A stretch of DNA of 64,000 nt from Selenomonas sp. (GCA_022482925.1 JAKVOG010000002.1:248001-312000); one strand, 5' to 3'. Positions 1 through 10,369 are shown, counted from the first letter of the stretch. Numbers and translations are program-made. The notes: generated by a model from the letters alone, not told the origin.

Positions 1-1
1 T

Positions 2-628
2 GAGGTCGGTACGCCGATTGAGATCACTTATAACCGTGTGGTCGTAGAGAAAGCACCGGATGATACGGTGGTCTACTATATTTATCCGGATGGTTACGGC
101 TGGCAGACACTGACGGCTGCGGATGTCAATAAATGGCTGACTGGTTATGGTGTAGGCAATTTCGTGTCTGATGAGGACATCGAGGCGAAGATTGCAGCAT
201 CGGATGGCAACCCGACGTATATCGCGAAGGTTTATCCACTCTTTGTCAATGGCACGAAGCTGAAGAACAAGGCGGTTGTCCAGAATGGCATTACGTATCT
301 GCCGGCTATTGATCTGGCTGATGCTGTTAAGGTTAATCTTGGCTGGGATGAGAAGGCGGGGACGCTCACGAGTACACTGGGTAAAGCACCTGGCCTCAAC
401 AAAAAGGATGTCCTGTACTGTAATGCTGATGATGCCAACACGCTGTTCCATTTAACCGGAACGCTGGCTGCAAATAAGACTTACACGATGACGCAGGCTC
501 AGGACGAGACACCGGCAGCTGTTACGACTACGACGCCAGCAGCAGTTACGGCTGCACCGGCAGCTTCGCAGACAGGAACAACGGTTACGACAACGGAGCC
601 GGCCAAAACTGCGGTAAAAGCAAAATAA
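2..628 (+). CDS. C-terminal part of a probable L,D-transpeptidase with stalk (Cu-amine-oxidase-N-like) domain
   Basis: The reading frame is open to the left edge, so the GTG at 38 in the ORF track is not a real start and the N-terminal part lies outside the window. The first residues (EVGTPIEITYNRV) resemble the segment that follows the catalytic domain of YkuD-type L,D-transpeptidases. Next comes a stalk-like domain: LFVNGTKLKNKAVVQNG, then ITYLPAIDLADA and LGWDEKAGTLTS, matching the pattern of the copper amine oxidase N-terminal-like fold often found in Firmicute cell-wall proteins. The last about 45 residues are Ala/Thr/Pro-rich low complexity, like a wall-spanning linker. A periplasmic cell-wall enzyme is inferred; the stalk domain is better supported than the transpeptidase call, since no catalytic motif is in view. 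Confidence 0.5.
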   Translation, partial: EVGTPIEITYNRVVVEKAPDDTVVYYIYPDGYGWQTLTAADVNKWLTGYGVGNFVSDEDIEAKIAASDGNPTYIAKVYPLFVNGTKLKNKAVVQNGITYLPAIDLADAVKVNLGWDEKAGTLTSTLGKAPGLNKKDVLYCNADDANTLFHLTGTLAANKTYTMTQAQDETPAAVTTTTPAAVTAAPAASQTGTTVTTTEPAKTAVKAK

Positions 629-670
629 ACATCGAATCCAACAAACTGAACATATAGAGGAGGAATTCTG

Positions 671-3292
671 TTGAGCCAGCGTTTTGTGATTTTGGACGGC
701 AGCAGCCTGATGTATCGGGCCTTTTATGCGCTGCCGCCGCTGACGGATTCCCAGGGCGAACCTACGAATGCGATCTTTGGCTTCTCCAACATGCTGACGA
801 GGCTGCTGGGAGAGCTGAAGCCGGATCGTCTGGTCCTGGCCTTTGATAAGGGAAGAAAGACATTCCGTACGGAACGTTACCAGGAATACAAGGGAACGCG
901 CGACAAGACACCAGAAGAGCTCCTCGCCCAAATCCCGCTGCTGCATGAATTTGCAGCAGCTTTTGGCATTTCATTCATTGAAAAGGAGCGCTATGAGGCC
1001 GATGATATCATCGGTACTCTGGCGGTCAAAGCAGCTGCCAAGGGACATGATGTCATGGTCGTGACCGGTGACCGTGATGCCCTGCAGCTTGTGCGTCCAA
1101 ACCTTCGGGTCATGCTGACCAAGAAGGGAATATCGGAACTTAAAGCTTATGATGAGACGGTATTTCAGGAAGAATATGGTTTTACGCCAATCCATCTGAT
1201 CGATCTTAAGGGACTCATGGGAGATACGTCTGATAATATCCCGGGGGTTCCGGGAGTCGGTCCAAAGACAGCGACCAAACTCCTGCTGGAGTATGGAACG
1301 CTGGAAAATGTATTGGCTAATATTGACAAAGTAGCCGGTAAGAAGCTGAAAGAGCGCCTGACGGAGAATAAGGAGCAGGCTGTCCTGTCAAAAGAACTGG
1401 CAACGATTGAATTGCAGGTGCCGGATCTGGGACTCATGATGGACAGCTATGCCATCACACCGGATCATGGGAAGATGCAGCAGTTCTGTGAGCGCTATGA
1501 ACTGCGGGCGGTCTGGAAAAACTTCACGAAGCTCTACGGCGAGACGTCCGATGGCGAGCTTACGCTGGATATGGTTTCAGAAGAGCTGGTACCGGCGGAT
1601 CTGTCCTATAAAACCTGGTCAGCTGCTGAGATCAAGGCTTTGCTGCCGGCAATGAAGCAGTTTTCTCTGAGCGGCATCTTTGAGGGTCAGGCACCGTTTG
1701 AACGGCTGTCCGGGATGGCCGTCTATTTGCCGGGCAGGGATAAGGCTGGCTTCGTGTCAGCGGATGGTGAAGGCTGGCAGGCACTGCTGGCCGCCATTGA
1801 AGCTGCAGATTGTGCGGTTGTGTGGGAACTCAAGCCTTATTATCATGCGGGCATTCCCGCTGGCAAACAGTTCTTTGATGCGCAGCTGGCTGATTACCTG
1901 CTGCATCCGGAATTCACGAAATACGAGCTGAGCAATCTCTCACATCAGTATTTTCCTTCAGATGCCGTACCGGAACAGTTTGAGGATATGGTCCAGCAGG
2001 CGGTATGGGAAGCCAGACTGCTGGGCAGACTGCAGGCGAAACTGTCGGCAGAACTTGAGACGCTTGGTATGACCTCGCTCTATCAGGACATCGAGCTGCC
2101 ACTGGTGGAAGTCCTGGCCGTTATCGAGCAGAACGGCGTCTATGTGAACCGTGAGCATCTGGAGGCGAAGACTGCTGAGGTCGGTGCCCGCATCGAGGAG
2201 ATCCAGCGGGATATCTATACGCTGGCCGGAACCGAGTTTAATATCAACTCGCCTAAGCAGCTGGGGGAGGTGTTGTTTGAGCGCCTTGAACTGCCACCAG
2301 TCAAGAAAACCAAGACCGGTTATTCGACGAATGCTGAGGTACTGGAGACTTTGCGCTTCCAGCACCCGGTCGTCGAGCAGGTGCTGGCCTTCCGGCTTTG
2401 GAGCAAATTGAAGTCCACTTATCTCGATGGCATTGGCGAGCTGATCCATCCGGAATCCGGACGTGTCCATACGAGCTTCAACCAGACGGTCACGGCAACG
2501 GGGCGGCTCTCGAGCTCGGATCCGAACCTGCAGAACATCCCGGTGCGCACGGAGGAAGGCAAGACGATCCGTGCTCTGTTTGAGCCGGGTGAGGGCTATG
2601 ACTGCCTGCTTTCAGCGGATTATTCGCAGATCGAGCTGCGCCTGCTGGCGCATATGTCAGGCGATGCCAGCTTCATCGATGCATTCTGTCAGAATCAGGA
2701 TATCCATGCCCGTACGGCTTCTGAGGTATTCGGCGTGCCTTTGGCTGAGGTCACGAGTGACCTGCGCCGCAAGGCCAAGGCTGTTAATTTCGGCATTGTT
2801 TATGGCATCAGTGCCTATGGACTGGCCAAGGATCTGCATATTCCACAGAAAGAAGCGGGCAGCTATATTGAGAGTTATTTTGAGCGCTATCCGGGCGTCA
2901 AGTCGTTTTTGGATGCTACGGTGGCCAAGGCCCATGAGAATGGCGCAGTGACGACGATGTTCGGGCGCCGTCGGGAACTGCCGGCCATCAAGAGCCGGAA
3001 TTTCATGCAGCGTTCCCTGGCTGAGCGCATGGCGATGAATACGCCGATTCAGGGCACGGCAGCAGATATCATCAAACTGGCGATGATATCTGCTTACCGC
3101 AAGCTGAAAGAGGCTGGCGTCAGGAGCCGCATCCTGCTTCAGGTACACGATGAACTGGTGCTGGAAGTCTGCCAGGAGGAAATCGAGCAGGTAAGCGGAA
3201 TCCTGCGTGATGCCATGGAGCATGTGGTCAATCTGGATGTGCCGCTCAGCATCGATATCCATAGTGGGAAAAATTGGGCGGAGGCGAAATGA
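671..3292 (+). CDS. polA: DNA polymerase I
   Basis: Family A DNA polymerase of 873 aa for Okazaki fragment processing and repair synthesis. The TTG start at 671 is supported by GAGGAGG eight bases upstream. An N-terminal 5' nuclease domain (about 1-290; FDKGRKTFR, GDTSDNIPGVPGVGPKTA) is followed by a 3'-5' exonuclease-like domain and the polymerase domain (about 480-873). Polymerase motifs are intact: SADYSQIELRLLAHMSGD (A), RRKAKAVNFGIVYGIS (B) and QVHDELVLEV (C). The middle domain has lost the acidic exonuclease residues: the DxE motif is replaced by FSLSGIFEGQ and the later Asp-containing motifs are not recognisable, as in Bacillus and Taq PolA, so no proofreading is expected. It sits two bases upstream of mutM and probably heads a repair/replication operon. 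Confidence 0.97.
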   Translation: MSQRFVILDGSSLMYRAFYALPPLTDSQGEPTNAIFGFSNMLTRLLGELKPDRLVLAFDKGRKTFRTERYQEYKGTRDKTPEELLAQIPLLHEFAAAFGISFIEKERYEADDIIGTLAVKAAAKGHDVMVVTGDRDALQLVRPNLRVMLTKKGISELKAYDETVFQEEYGFTPIHLIDLKGLMGDTSDNIPGVPGVGPKTATKLLLEYGTLENVLANIDKVAGKKLKERLTENKEQAVLSKELATIELQVPDLGLMMDSYAITPDHGKMQQFCERYELRAVWKNFTKLYGETSDGELTLDMVSEELVPADLSYKTWSAAEIKALLPAMKQFSLSGIFEGQAPFERLSGMAVYLPGRDKAGFVSADGEGWQALLAAIEAADCAVVWELKPYYHAGIPAGKQFFDAQLADYLLHPEFTKYELSNLSHQYFPSDAVPEQFEDMVQQAVWEARLLGRLQAKLSAELETLGMTSLYQDIELPLVEVLAVIEQNGVYVNREHLEAKTAEVGARIEEIQRDIYTLAGTEFNINSPKQLGEVLFERLELPPVKKTKTGYSTNAEVLETLRFQHPVVEQVLAFRLWSKLKSTYLDGIGELIHPESGRVHTSFNQTVTATGRLSSSDPNLQNIPVRTEEGKTIRALFEPGEGYDCLLSADYSQIELRLLAHMSGDASFIDAFCQNQDIHARTASEVFGVPLAEVTSDLRRKAKAVNFGIVYGISAYGLAKDLHIPQKEAGSYIESYFERYPGVKSFLDATVAKAHENGAVTTMFGRRRELPAIKSRNFMQRSLAERMAMNTPIQGTAADIIKLAMISAYRKLKEAGVRSRILLQVHDELVLEVCQEEIEQVSGILRDAMEHVVNLDVPLSIDIHSGKNWAEAK

Positions 3293-3293
3293 C

Positions 3294-4127
3294 ATGCCGG
3301 AAATGCCGGAAGTAGAAATCATTCGCCGCTACCTTGACCAGCAGCTGACTGGTCATCGCATCATGAATCTGGAAATCCTGCTGCCCCGTCAGATCAAGTG
3401 GCCGACGCCGGAAGGCTATCGTGCCATGGCCATTGGCCGGGCAGTAGAACATGTGAAGCGCCGGGGCAAATATCTGCTTATGGAACTGGATAATGGCAAC
3501 GAACTGGTCTTTCATCTGCGGATGACCGGCCGGCTGGTCTATGAGCCGGAAGGACAAAGCCATGACAGCTATGCCCGGCTGCTCTTTCAGCTGGATGATG
3601 GCAGCCTGCTGGTGTACGGGGATACCCGTACATTGGGGGCTGTTTATGCGCTGCCGCCGGGCGAGCGCTGGCGGCTGCATGGCCTCAGTGAGATGGGGCC
3701 GGAGCCGCTGTCCGCCGATTTTACGCCAGATTATCTCCTGGAAGCTGTCAGTAAGCGGCGCACGCCAATCAAAACATTGTTGCTCAATCAGAATGTCATT
3801 GGCGGCATCGGAAATATCTATGCTGATGAGTCGCTGTTTTTGGCGGGAATCCATCCCTTGCGATCAGCTATGAGTCTGAGCGCCACAGAGTGTCAGCGCC
3901 TTTTTACGGCCATCAATCGCGTGATTGCAGCTGGTATTGAAGATGGTGGGACGACGTTCCGTGATTATCAGAATGGTGAAGGCAAGCAGGGACATCATCA
4001 GGACCACCTGATGGTCTATAACCGCAAGGGGGAGCTATGCCGAAACTGCGGCACGCCGATCGAAAAGATTACGGTCGGCGGTCGGGGAACTCATTTTTGT
4101 CCGCACTGTCAGGAGGCTGTCCAATGA
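3294..4127 (+). CDS. mutM: Formamidopyrimidine-DNA glycosylase (Fpg/MutM)
   Basis: Bifunctional glycosylase/AP lyase that removes 8-oxoguanine and ring-opened purines. I place the start at 3294 rather than the ORF-track start at 3207, because the protein must begin MPEMPEVE: Pro2 is the catalytic nucleophile after Met removal and Glu3 assists. This start is two bases after the polA stop. HVKRRGKYLLMEL carries the conserved beta-hairpin lysine, and the C-terminus has the zinc finger CRNCGTP...HFCPHC. Length 277 aa is normal. The stop overlaps the coaE start (ATGA), so polA, mutM and coaE are translationally coupled. Confidence 0.96.
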   Translation: MPEMPEVEIIRRYLDQQLTGHRIMNLEILLPRQIKWPTPEGYRAMAIGRAVEHVKRRGKYLLMELDNGNELVFHLRMTGRLVYEPEGQSHDSYARLLFQLDDGSLLVYGDTRTLGAVYALPPGERWRLHGLSEMGPEPLSADFTPDYLLEAVSKRRTPIKTLLLNQNVIGGIGNIYADESLFLAGIHPLRSAMSLSATECQRLFTAINRVIAAGIEDGGTTFRDYQNGEGKQGHHQDHLMVYNRKGELCRNCGTPIEKITVGGRGTHFCPHCQEAVQ

Positions 4128-4732
4128 CGCGGGTAATTGGCCTGACCGGCGGCATTGCGAGTGGTAAAAGCACCGTTTCCGGTTATTTGCAGACCAGAGG
4201 GGCGGTGATCCTTGATGCCGATGCGATAGCCCGGGATCTTTCGCGGCCAGGCGGGACAATCTATACCGCTTATGTAAACCATTTTGGCAGGAAAATCCTG
4301 CAGCCGGATGGCGAACTCGACCGGCGGTCTATCGGTCAGCTGGTCTTTAGTAGCTCCGTAGAAAAAGAATGGATCGACACGGTCACCCATCCGCTCATCC
4401 GGGCTGAAATGCAGCTCCGCCTGCAGCAAAAAAAAGAACAGGGAGCGGCCATAATTTTGCTGGATGTTCCATTGCTCTTTGAGTCCGGATGGGATAAAAT
4501 GGCAGAAGGGACCTGTCTGGTCTATGTAGACGAATCTGTGCAGCTTGCACGCCTTATGGCCCGCAATGGTTATGGACATGAGGAAGCATTGGCACGCATT
4601 CGTGCACAAATGCCATTATCCGAAAAGAAAAAACGGGCGAAGTGGCTCATTGACAATAATGGGGACCGGTCAGCAGTAATTGAACAGGCAGACCGGTTAT
4701 GGAAGGAGTGGACCCATGAAGGACTTTCATGA
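4124..4732 (+). CDS. coaE: Dephospho-CoA kinase
   Basis: Last enzyme of coenzyme A synthesis: phosphorylates the 3'-hydroxyl of dephospho-CoA with ATP. The start ATG at 4124 overlaps the mutM stop, with AGGAGG upstream; the longer frame in the track would begin inside mutM. The N-terminal MTRVIGLTGGIASGKST is the P-loop, followed by LDADAIARDL (substrate lid region) and LLDVPLLFESGWD, all CoaE hallmarks. 202 aa is typical. The polA-mutM-coaE order is common in Firmicutes. Confidence 0.96.
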   Translation: MTRVIGLTGGIASGKSTVSGYLQTRGAVILDADAIARDLSRPGGTIYTAYVNHFGRKILQPDGELDRRSIGQLVFSSSVEKEWIDTVTHPLIRAEMQLRLQQKKEQGAAIILLDVPLLFESGWDKMAEGTCLVYVDESVQLARLMARNGYGHEEALARIRAQMPLSEKKKRAKWLIDNNGDRSAVIEQADRLWKEWTHEGLS

Positions 4733-5324
4733 AAGGGTCCAGGAAGAGCGACGCGTTCAACGGCGCATGGCGACCTGTTTTTGCGTGGCGTTGTATATTT
4801 TTATCGTAAGTCTCAGTGCGTACTTCGTGTTGCAGTTTGAGCCGGTGCAACGGAAGTATTTTTATGTATATCCATATCATGAAACCGTCATGAAGTATGC
4901 GGACATGTATCAGGTGGATAGTAACCTGACGGCAGCCGTTATCAAGAGCGAGAGTAAGTTCAAGCATGAGGCACACTCACACCGTGGGGCGGTGGGACTC
5001 ATGCAGCTCATGCCGGATACGGCAGAGTGGATCGCAAAGCAGCTGGGAGACACAGGCTATAGTATCGAGGCTTTGCATGAGCCCGATCGGAATATACGCT
5101 ATGGGACCTGGTATTTATCCAGTCTGGAGCGGGAGTTCCATGGTAATGATATCTTAGCGTTGGCGGCCTATAATGCAGGCCGTGGCAACGTCCATGACTG
5201 GATGAAAGAGAACAACTGGTCTGATAACTTCAAGGACATTGATGCGATTCCCTATAAGGAAACCCGCGATTATGTCCGCCAGGTTATCGGTGATCAGAAG
5301 AAGTATCGGGAGTTATATCCCTGA
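4716..5324 (+). CDS. Membrane-anchored lytic transglycosylase (SLT/GH23)
   Basis: Periplasmic murein lytic transglycosylase that cleaves MurNAc-GlcNAc bonds. Start ATG at 4716, preceded by AAGGAGTG and overlapping the 3' end of coaE by 17 bases. A charged N-terminus is followed by one transmembrane helix (about residues 19-41, CFCVALYIFIVSLSAYFVL). The SLT domain then shows AVIKSESKF with the catalytic Glu, GAVGLMQLMPDTAEWIA, and LAAYNAGRGNV. 202 aa. Its place after coaE is typical of Firmicutes. No other catalytic domain is seen. Confidence 0.93.
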   Translation: MKDFHERVQEERRVQRRMATCFCVALYIFIVSLSAYFVLQFEPVQRKYFYVYPYHETVMKYADMYQVDSNLTAAVIKSESKFKHEAHSHRGAVGLMQLMPDTAEWIAKQLGDTGYSIEALHEPDRNIRYGTWYLSSLEREFHGNDILALAAYNAGRGNVHDWMKENNWSDNFKDIDAIPYKETRDYVRQVIGDQKKYRELYP

Positions 5325-5338
5325 GGAGCAAATAAGGT

Positions 5339-8300
5339 ATGAAGAAGTTTCGGATTGTACCTAAAAAAGAAAATGCATTCTGGCAGCTGGTCCAGGGCAT
5401 GACACTGGATGATGAACAGAAAGAGCTTCTGAAGTCAGCTGTTATCCGCCATGTCGAAGTCTGCGGCCAGACCAACAGCTGGGAAATCGCACTGATGAGC
5501 CAGACGCTGATACCGGATGCACTGCTGCAGGATGCGGCTGCGCAGATTCGGAAGCAGTGTCAGCTGTCTGAGGTCATTTTCTATCAGGATGTCATCGATA
5601 TCGAGGACGGGATCCAGAAGATCTGGACCAGACTGGTTACGATGGTATCCGAGGGCAATCCGACCGTATTCCAGCTGCTCAAGCGCTCCAAGTACAGCGT
5701 GGATGGCAGCCGGCTTATCGTGGATGTGCCAGGCGAACTGGGCGGCGAAATTATGCGCGCGCATTCCATCACGCATCTGATGAGTCGGGCAATCAAGCAG
5801 CTGCTGGGCTATCGCTGCCCGGTGGAGTGCAATGCCAGTGATGAAGTCCTGCAGAATCTCGAAGTCGATGACAGCTTCAATACACCAGAGTATCAGGCAG
5901 CCCTCCGTAAGGAGCGGGTGGCTGAAGCCAAGGCAGCACCAAAAGTCAGTGCCAAGGAGAAGCCGGCGGATAAGCCGATGGCTATGCCGAAGCATCATGA
6001 AGACTTTGACAAACCGGTCGTTGTCCATGGCGCGGGCAATCTCATCTTTGGCCGTGGCGTCATGGGGGAGCGTAAGCTGATCGACGAGCTGGACGGAGAG
6101 ACGAAGAATGTCATTCTCGAAGGTTTTATCGGGGAAGGGCCGGGCTCGGGTCTCAAGGGCATCGAGTTCAAGACTGGGACGAAGCTTCTGAGCTTCTGCC
6201 TGGCTGATGAGTCAAATGGCATCGCCTGCAAGAAGTTTTTCAAACCGAAACGGGGCAAGAATGGTCTGGAAGAGGACTATGATGACGTTATGGACAAGCT
6301 CAAGGATGGCATGCAGGTCCGTGTCCGTGGTTCCGTCAAATTTGATACCTATATGAATGAATATGTTCTGTTCGTGGATGCGATGGCCAAGCTGGAGAAA
6401 CAGCAGCGGGAGGATAATGCCGAGGTCAAGCGTGTCGAGCTGCATGCCCATACGACGATGAGTGCGATGGACGCAGTAGTATCGGTCAAGGACCTCGTAA
6501 AAACGGCCGCCCGCTGGGGCTGGCCGGCCATTGCGGTCACCGATCATGGTGTTGTGCAGGCATTCCCGGACGCGGCGAAGACCGTCAAGGAAAACAACCT
6601 CGATATCAAGATCATTTACGGGATGGAAGGTTACCTGACTGGCGATGATTATGAACAGAAACGGGCAAACCATATCATTTTTCTGGCGAAGAATCCGAAC
6701 GGGCTGCGCAATCTCTATCAGATGGTTTCACTGGCTCATGTCAAGTACTTTCATCGTCAGCCACGTATTCCCAAGAAGATCGTGCAGGAGTATCGCGAGG
6801 GTATCCTCGTGGGCTCAGCCTGTGAGGCGGGCGAGCTGATCCGTGCAATCGTTGAGGGGCAGGCTGAGGAACAGCTGCTGGAGATTGCGGATTTCTATGA
6901 TTATCTGGAGATCCAGCCAATCCACAACAATGACTTCCTGAAGCGCAGCGACAAATTCCCGGATATCAACACCGATCAGGACCTCATCGATATCAATCTC
7001 AAAGTTGCGGACCTGGCGAAGAAACTCGGAAAGATGCTCGTCGCTACCTGTGATGTGCATTTCCTGAATCCGGAAGACAATATCTATCGTGCCATCCTCA
7101 TGAAGGGCAAAGGATTTGACGACGCTGAAATGCAGCCGCCACTCTATTTGCGCACGACAGATGAGATGCTGAAGGAATTCGACTATCTCGGCGAGGAAGC
7201 CGCCTATGAAGCGGTTGTTACGAATCCGCGCAAGATCAATGAGCTGATCGAGAAATTCAAGCCGATTCCGGATGACTTGTATTCACCGATGATTCCGGGT
7301 GCCGATGAAGAGATCAAGGAGATGTCCTACAATAAGGCCAAATCCATGTATGGTGAAAACCTGCCGGAAATCGTCGAGGCACGCCTGCAGCAGGAACTCA
7401 AGCCGATTATTGGTCATGGGTTCTCGGTGCTCTATCTTATCGCGCAGCGGCTGGTCAAGAAATCAAATGATGACGGTTATCTGGTTGGCTCCCGTGGATC
7501 CGTCGGTTCCTCGTTCATTGCGACGATGACCGGCATCACCGAGGTTAATCCGCTGCCGCCGCATTGGCGCTGCCCGCACTGCCATTACAGCAAGTTTATT
7601 ACGGACGGCTCCTATGGCTGTGGCTATGACCTGCCGGATAAAATCTGCCCGGTCTGCGGGACTCCGCTCATCAAGGACGGACATGATATTCCGTTTGCCG
7701 TATTCCTGGGATTCGATGGCGATAAGGTCCCGGATATCGATCTGAACTTCTCCGGTGCCTATCAGCCGGTAGCTCATAAATATACCGAAATCCTGTTCGG
7801 CAAAGACAATGTTTACCGTGCCGGATCGATTCAGACCGTAGCGGATAAGACCGCTTTCGGTTATGTGAAGAAATTCTTTGAAGAAAAGGGCGTCAAGAAG
7901 CATATCTCCTATATCGACAAGCTGGCGCATGGCTGTATGGGCGTCAAGTCCACGACAGGCCAGCATCCGGCCGGCATCATGGTTGTGCCGCGTAATATGG
8001 ATGTGCATTTCTTTACGCCAATCCAGCATCCGGCCAATGATATGAACTGTGGTACCATTACGACGCATTTCGATTATCACTCCATCAGCAGCCGTCTGGT
8101 CAAGCTGGATATCCTGGGACACGATGATCCGACCGTGATCAAGATGCTGGAGGATCTGACCTGCCGGGATCCGAAGACGATTCCGTTTGATGATAAGGCA
8201 ACCATGTCCATCTTCAACTCAACCGGGGCACTTGGGCTGACACCGGAAGAACTGGGGGCAACCTCAGGCACTTTCGGCATCCCGGAGTTCCGTACGCCGT

Positions 8301-9161
8301 TCACGCGGCAGATGATTGATGATACGCAGCCGGATGTGTTCTCGGATCTTGTGCGTATCTCCGGTTTCTCTCATGGTACGGATGTATGGCTGGGCAATGC
8401 GCAGGATCTGATCCGCAGCGGCCAGTGCACCATCAAGAATGCAATCTCGGCCCGTGATGATATCATGATGTATCTGATTCATCAGGGCATCGATCCATTG
8501 CTTTCATTCAAGACGAATGGAGAAGGTCCGTAAGGGCAAGGGAATTGCTCCGGAAGTCGTAGAGAAACTCCATGACGGCAAGATACCGGAATGGTTCATC
8601 GACTCCTGTCAGAAGATCAAGTACCTGTTCCCGCGTGCACATGCGACAGCCTACGTTATGATGGCGTTCCGTATCGCATTCTGTAAGGTCCATTATCCTT
8701 TGGCGTATTATGCCGCTTATTTCTCCATCCGTGCCGCCGAGTTTGATGCCAATGTCATCGCCCGCGGTCAGGAATATGTAGGCGAGCAGATCCATAAACT
8801 GGAGCAGGCTTCCAAGGAAAAGAAACTGGATGCCAAGCAGAATGCGACACTGATCGTATTGCAACTGGCCTGGGAAATGTATCTGCGCGGTTTCAGCTGC
8901 GAATATGTGGATCTTTATGAGTCTGAAGCGGAGAAATTCGTCATCCACGATCATTCCCTGCTGCCCCCGATCGCCAGCCTCAGTGGTATGGGCTCCAAGG
9001 CATCCCAGAGCATCGTTGAGGCACGCCGGGATGGTATCTTTACCAGCATCGAGGATTTGCGCCGCCGTACGGGTATCTCGAAGACAAATATCGAGATCCT
9101 GCGTGAGCATGGCGCCCTGGATGGCATGGGAGAAAGCGACCAGATCGAGTTGTTCAGTTAA
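5339..9161 (+). CDS. polC: PolC-type DNA polymerase III alpha subunit, frameshifted, without exonuclease insert
   Basis: Replicative polymerase of low-GC Gram-positive type. The ORF breaks near 8516: ...LLSFKT runs into NGEGP-stop, while the +1 frame continues MEKVRKGKGIAPE. Removing one A from acgAatgg joins them into a 1273-aa protein. Domains: N-terminal region and OB fold (about 215-345), PHP (from KRVELHAHTTMSAMDAV; AVTDHGVV), zinc-binding CPHCHY...CPVCGTP, catalytic palm PDIDLNFSG, and a C-terminal tail. In Bacillus-type PolC a DnaQ-like exonuclease of about 170 aa with a DxETTG motif interrupts PHP after the VIYGLE-like segment. Here IIYGMEGYLTGDDYEQKRANH passes directly into IIFLAKNPNGL, so that domain is missing. 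RBS GAGGAG precedes ATG 5339. Confidence 0.93.
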
Positions 9162-9167
9162 GGTAAT

Positions 9168-9201
9168 AAAAAACTCGCGGTTTTACCACCGCGAGTTTTT
9201 G
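9168..9201. terminator. Intrinsic terminator after polC
   Basis: Hairpin AAAAACTCGCGG / CCGCGAGTTTTT with a short loop, just after the polC stop, with T-run on the plus strand and A-run on the other side. It may work in both directions. The end of the convergent HTH gene (stop at 9183) lies inside it. Confidence 0.8.
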
Positions 9202-9527
9202 TGTGTCCGGGATTTTTTTCGCAACAAACGTCCTGTGCGCCTGGCATGAAGCTCGGCGCATTTTTCGACAATCAGACGGATAACCCATGAAGCCGGGCGG
9301 GAAGACTTGGTGTGAAACCATTGCTCGACGGTCCGGCTTGGGGCGCCAAGCAGATTTTCGCAGTCCCGTGGCGTGATGCCCCAGAGCTCACGCATCAGCT
9401 TCATTGGTTCGTCTGCGCAGGCAATCCGGTCCAGTTCGGCCGCTTTTTTCAGTTCCTCGACATCTACATCGAAGCCTGTCTGGCGTTGAAACCAGTTGGG
9501 AATATCGTCTCGTGTCACTTTTGGCAT
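9183..9527 (-). CDS. Small putative HTH DNA-binding protein
   Basis: 114-aa protein read on the minus strand. The start ATG (9527) is chosen over the longer track frame because AAAGGAGG lies about nine bases upstream. Residues about 45-100 (LMRELWGITPRDCENLLGAP, then SRTVEQWF) have the spacing of a helix-turn-helix: a first helix, GITPRDCENLLG as positioning helix and SRTVEQWFHT as recognition helix. The N-terminus is acidic, the C-terminus strongly basic (RRTGRLLRKKSRTHK). It could be an orphan antitoxin-like or XRE-like regulator. No partner toxin is seen next to it. Its last codons fold into the polC terminator. Function unknown. Confidence 0.6.
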   Translation of the reverse strand: MPKVTRDDIPNWFQRQTGFDVDVEELKKAAELDRIACADEPMKLMRELWGITPRDCENLLGAPSRTVEQWFHTKSSRPASWVIRLIVEKCAELHARRTGRLLRKKSRTHKNSRW

Positions 9528-9711
9528 GGCGGTCAATTCCTCCTTTGTCCGATTTTTTGTCTTGTTAGTTTCAATATATACCATGCTAAACATGTCGTCA
9601 AGCACGAATTCAGCGGGAATCCATTCCGTTCAGGGCTGGTTTTTCTGTTTTCACCATGTTATACTGGTAAAGATATGTTTTGAACAGAAAAAAGGAGATG
9701 TTCCACCAAAA

Positions 9712-10332
9712 ATGAAGACAACGATTATTGGCATTGCAGGAGGTACAGGTTCGGGTAAATCGACATTTACCAACCGCTTGAAACGCTTTTTTGGTGAAGA
9801 CATAACGGTGATCTATCACGACAATTACTATAAGCCGCATGATGATATCCCGTTCGAGGATCGCAAGGGAATCAACTATGATCACCCGGAGTCGCTGGAG
9901 ACCGAGCTGCTGGTCAAACACCTGCTGGCGTTGAAACAGGGGCAGAGCATCCAGTGTCCGGTCTATGATTTCACCCAGCATACACGTTCAGACAAGACCG
10001 TTGCAGTACATCCCAGCCGTGTGATCGTCGTAGAGGGTATCCTCATCCTGCAGGATGAGCGTCTGCGTGATCTCTTTGACATCAAGATCTTTGTCGAGGC
10101 TGATGCCGACGAACGGATCCTGCGCCGTGTGCTTCGTGATATGAATGAGCGGGGACGCGATCTTGAGAACATCATCGAGCAATATCTGATGACCGTAAAA
10201 CCGATGCATTATCTGTACGTTGAGCCGACAAAGAATCTGGCGGATATTGTCATCAACAGCGGGCTCAACGATGTGGCCTTTGATGTGATCAAACGCAAGA
10301 TAGAAGATCTGCTGGCCGATAAAGAGTCTTGA
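9712..10332 (+). CDS. udk: Uridine kinase
   Basis: Pyrimidine salvage: phosphorylates uridine and cytidine to UMP and CMP. Start ATG 9712 has AAAGGAG upstream; the track's longer frame runs back through the neighbouring HTH gene and is not used. MKTTIIGIAGGTGSGKST is the P-loop; YHDNYYKPH and FEDRKGINYDHPES form the nucleoside-binding part; RRVLRDMNERGRD is the lid. 206 aa, normal for Udk. It stands alone, with a promoter for the next unit overlapping its stop codon. Confidence 0.96.
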   Translation: MKTTIIGIAGGTGSGKSTFTNRLKRFFGEDITVIYHDNYYKPHDDIPFEDRKGINYDHPESLETELLVKHLLALKQGQSIQCPVYDFTQHTRSDKTVAVHPSRVIVVEGILILQDERLRDLFDIKIFVEADADERILRRVLRDMNERGRDLENIIEQYLMTVKPMHYLYVEPTKNLADIVINSGLNDVAFDVIKRKIEDLLADKES

Positions 10333-10358
10333 CAGCTGATATTTCCGTCTGTTATACT
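10329..10358 (+). promoter_or_regulatory. Promoter of the TerC leader
   Basis: TTGACA (10329-10334), an 18-base spacer and TATACT (10353-10358). The -35 box overlaps the udk stop codon. It would start transcription about 10 bases before the yybP-ykoY aptamer. Confidence 0.7.
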
Positions 10359-10369
10359 TACGTTACAAT

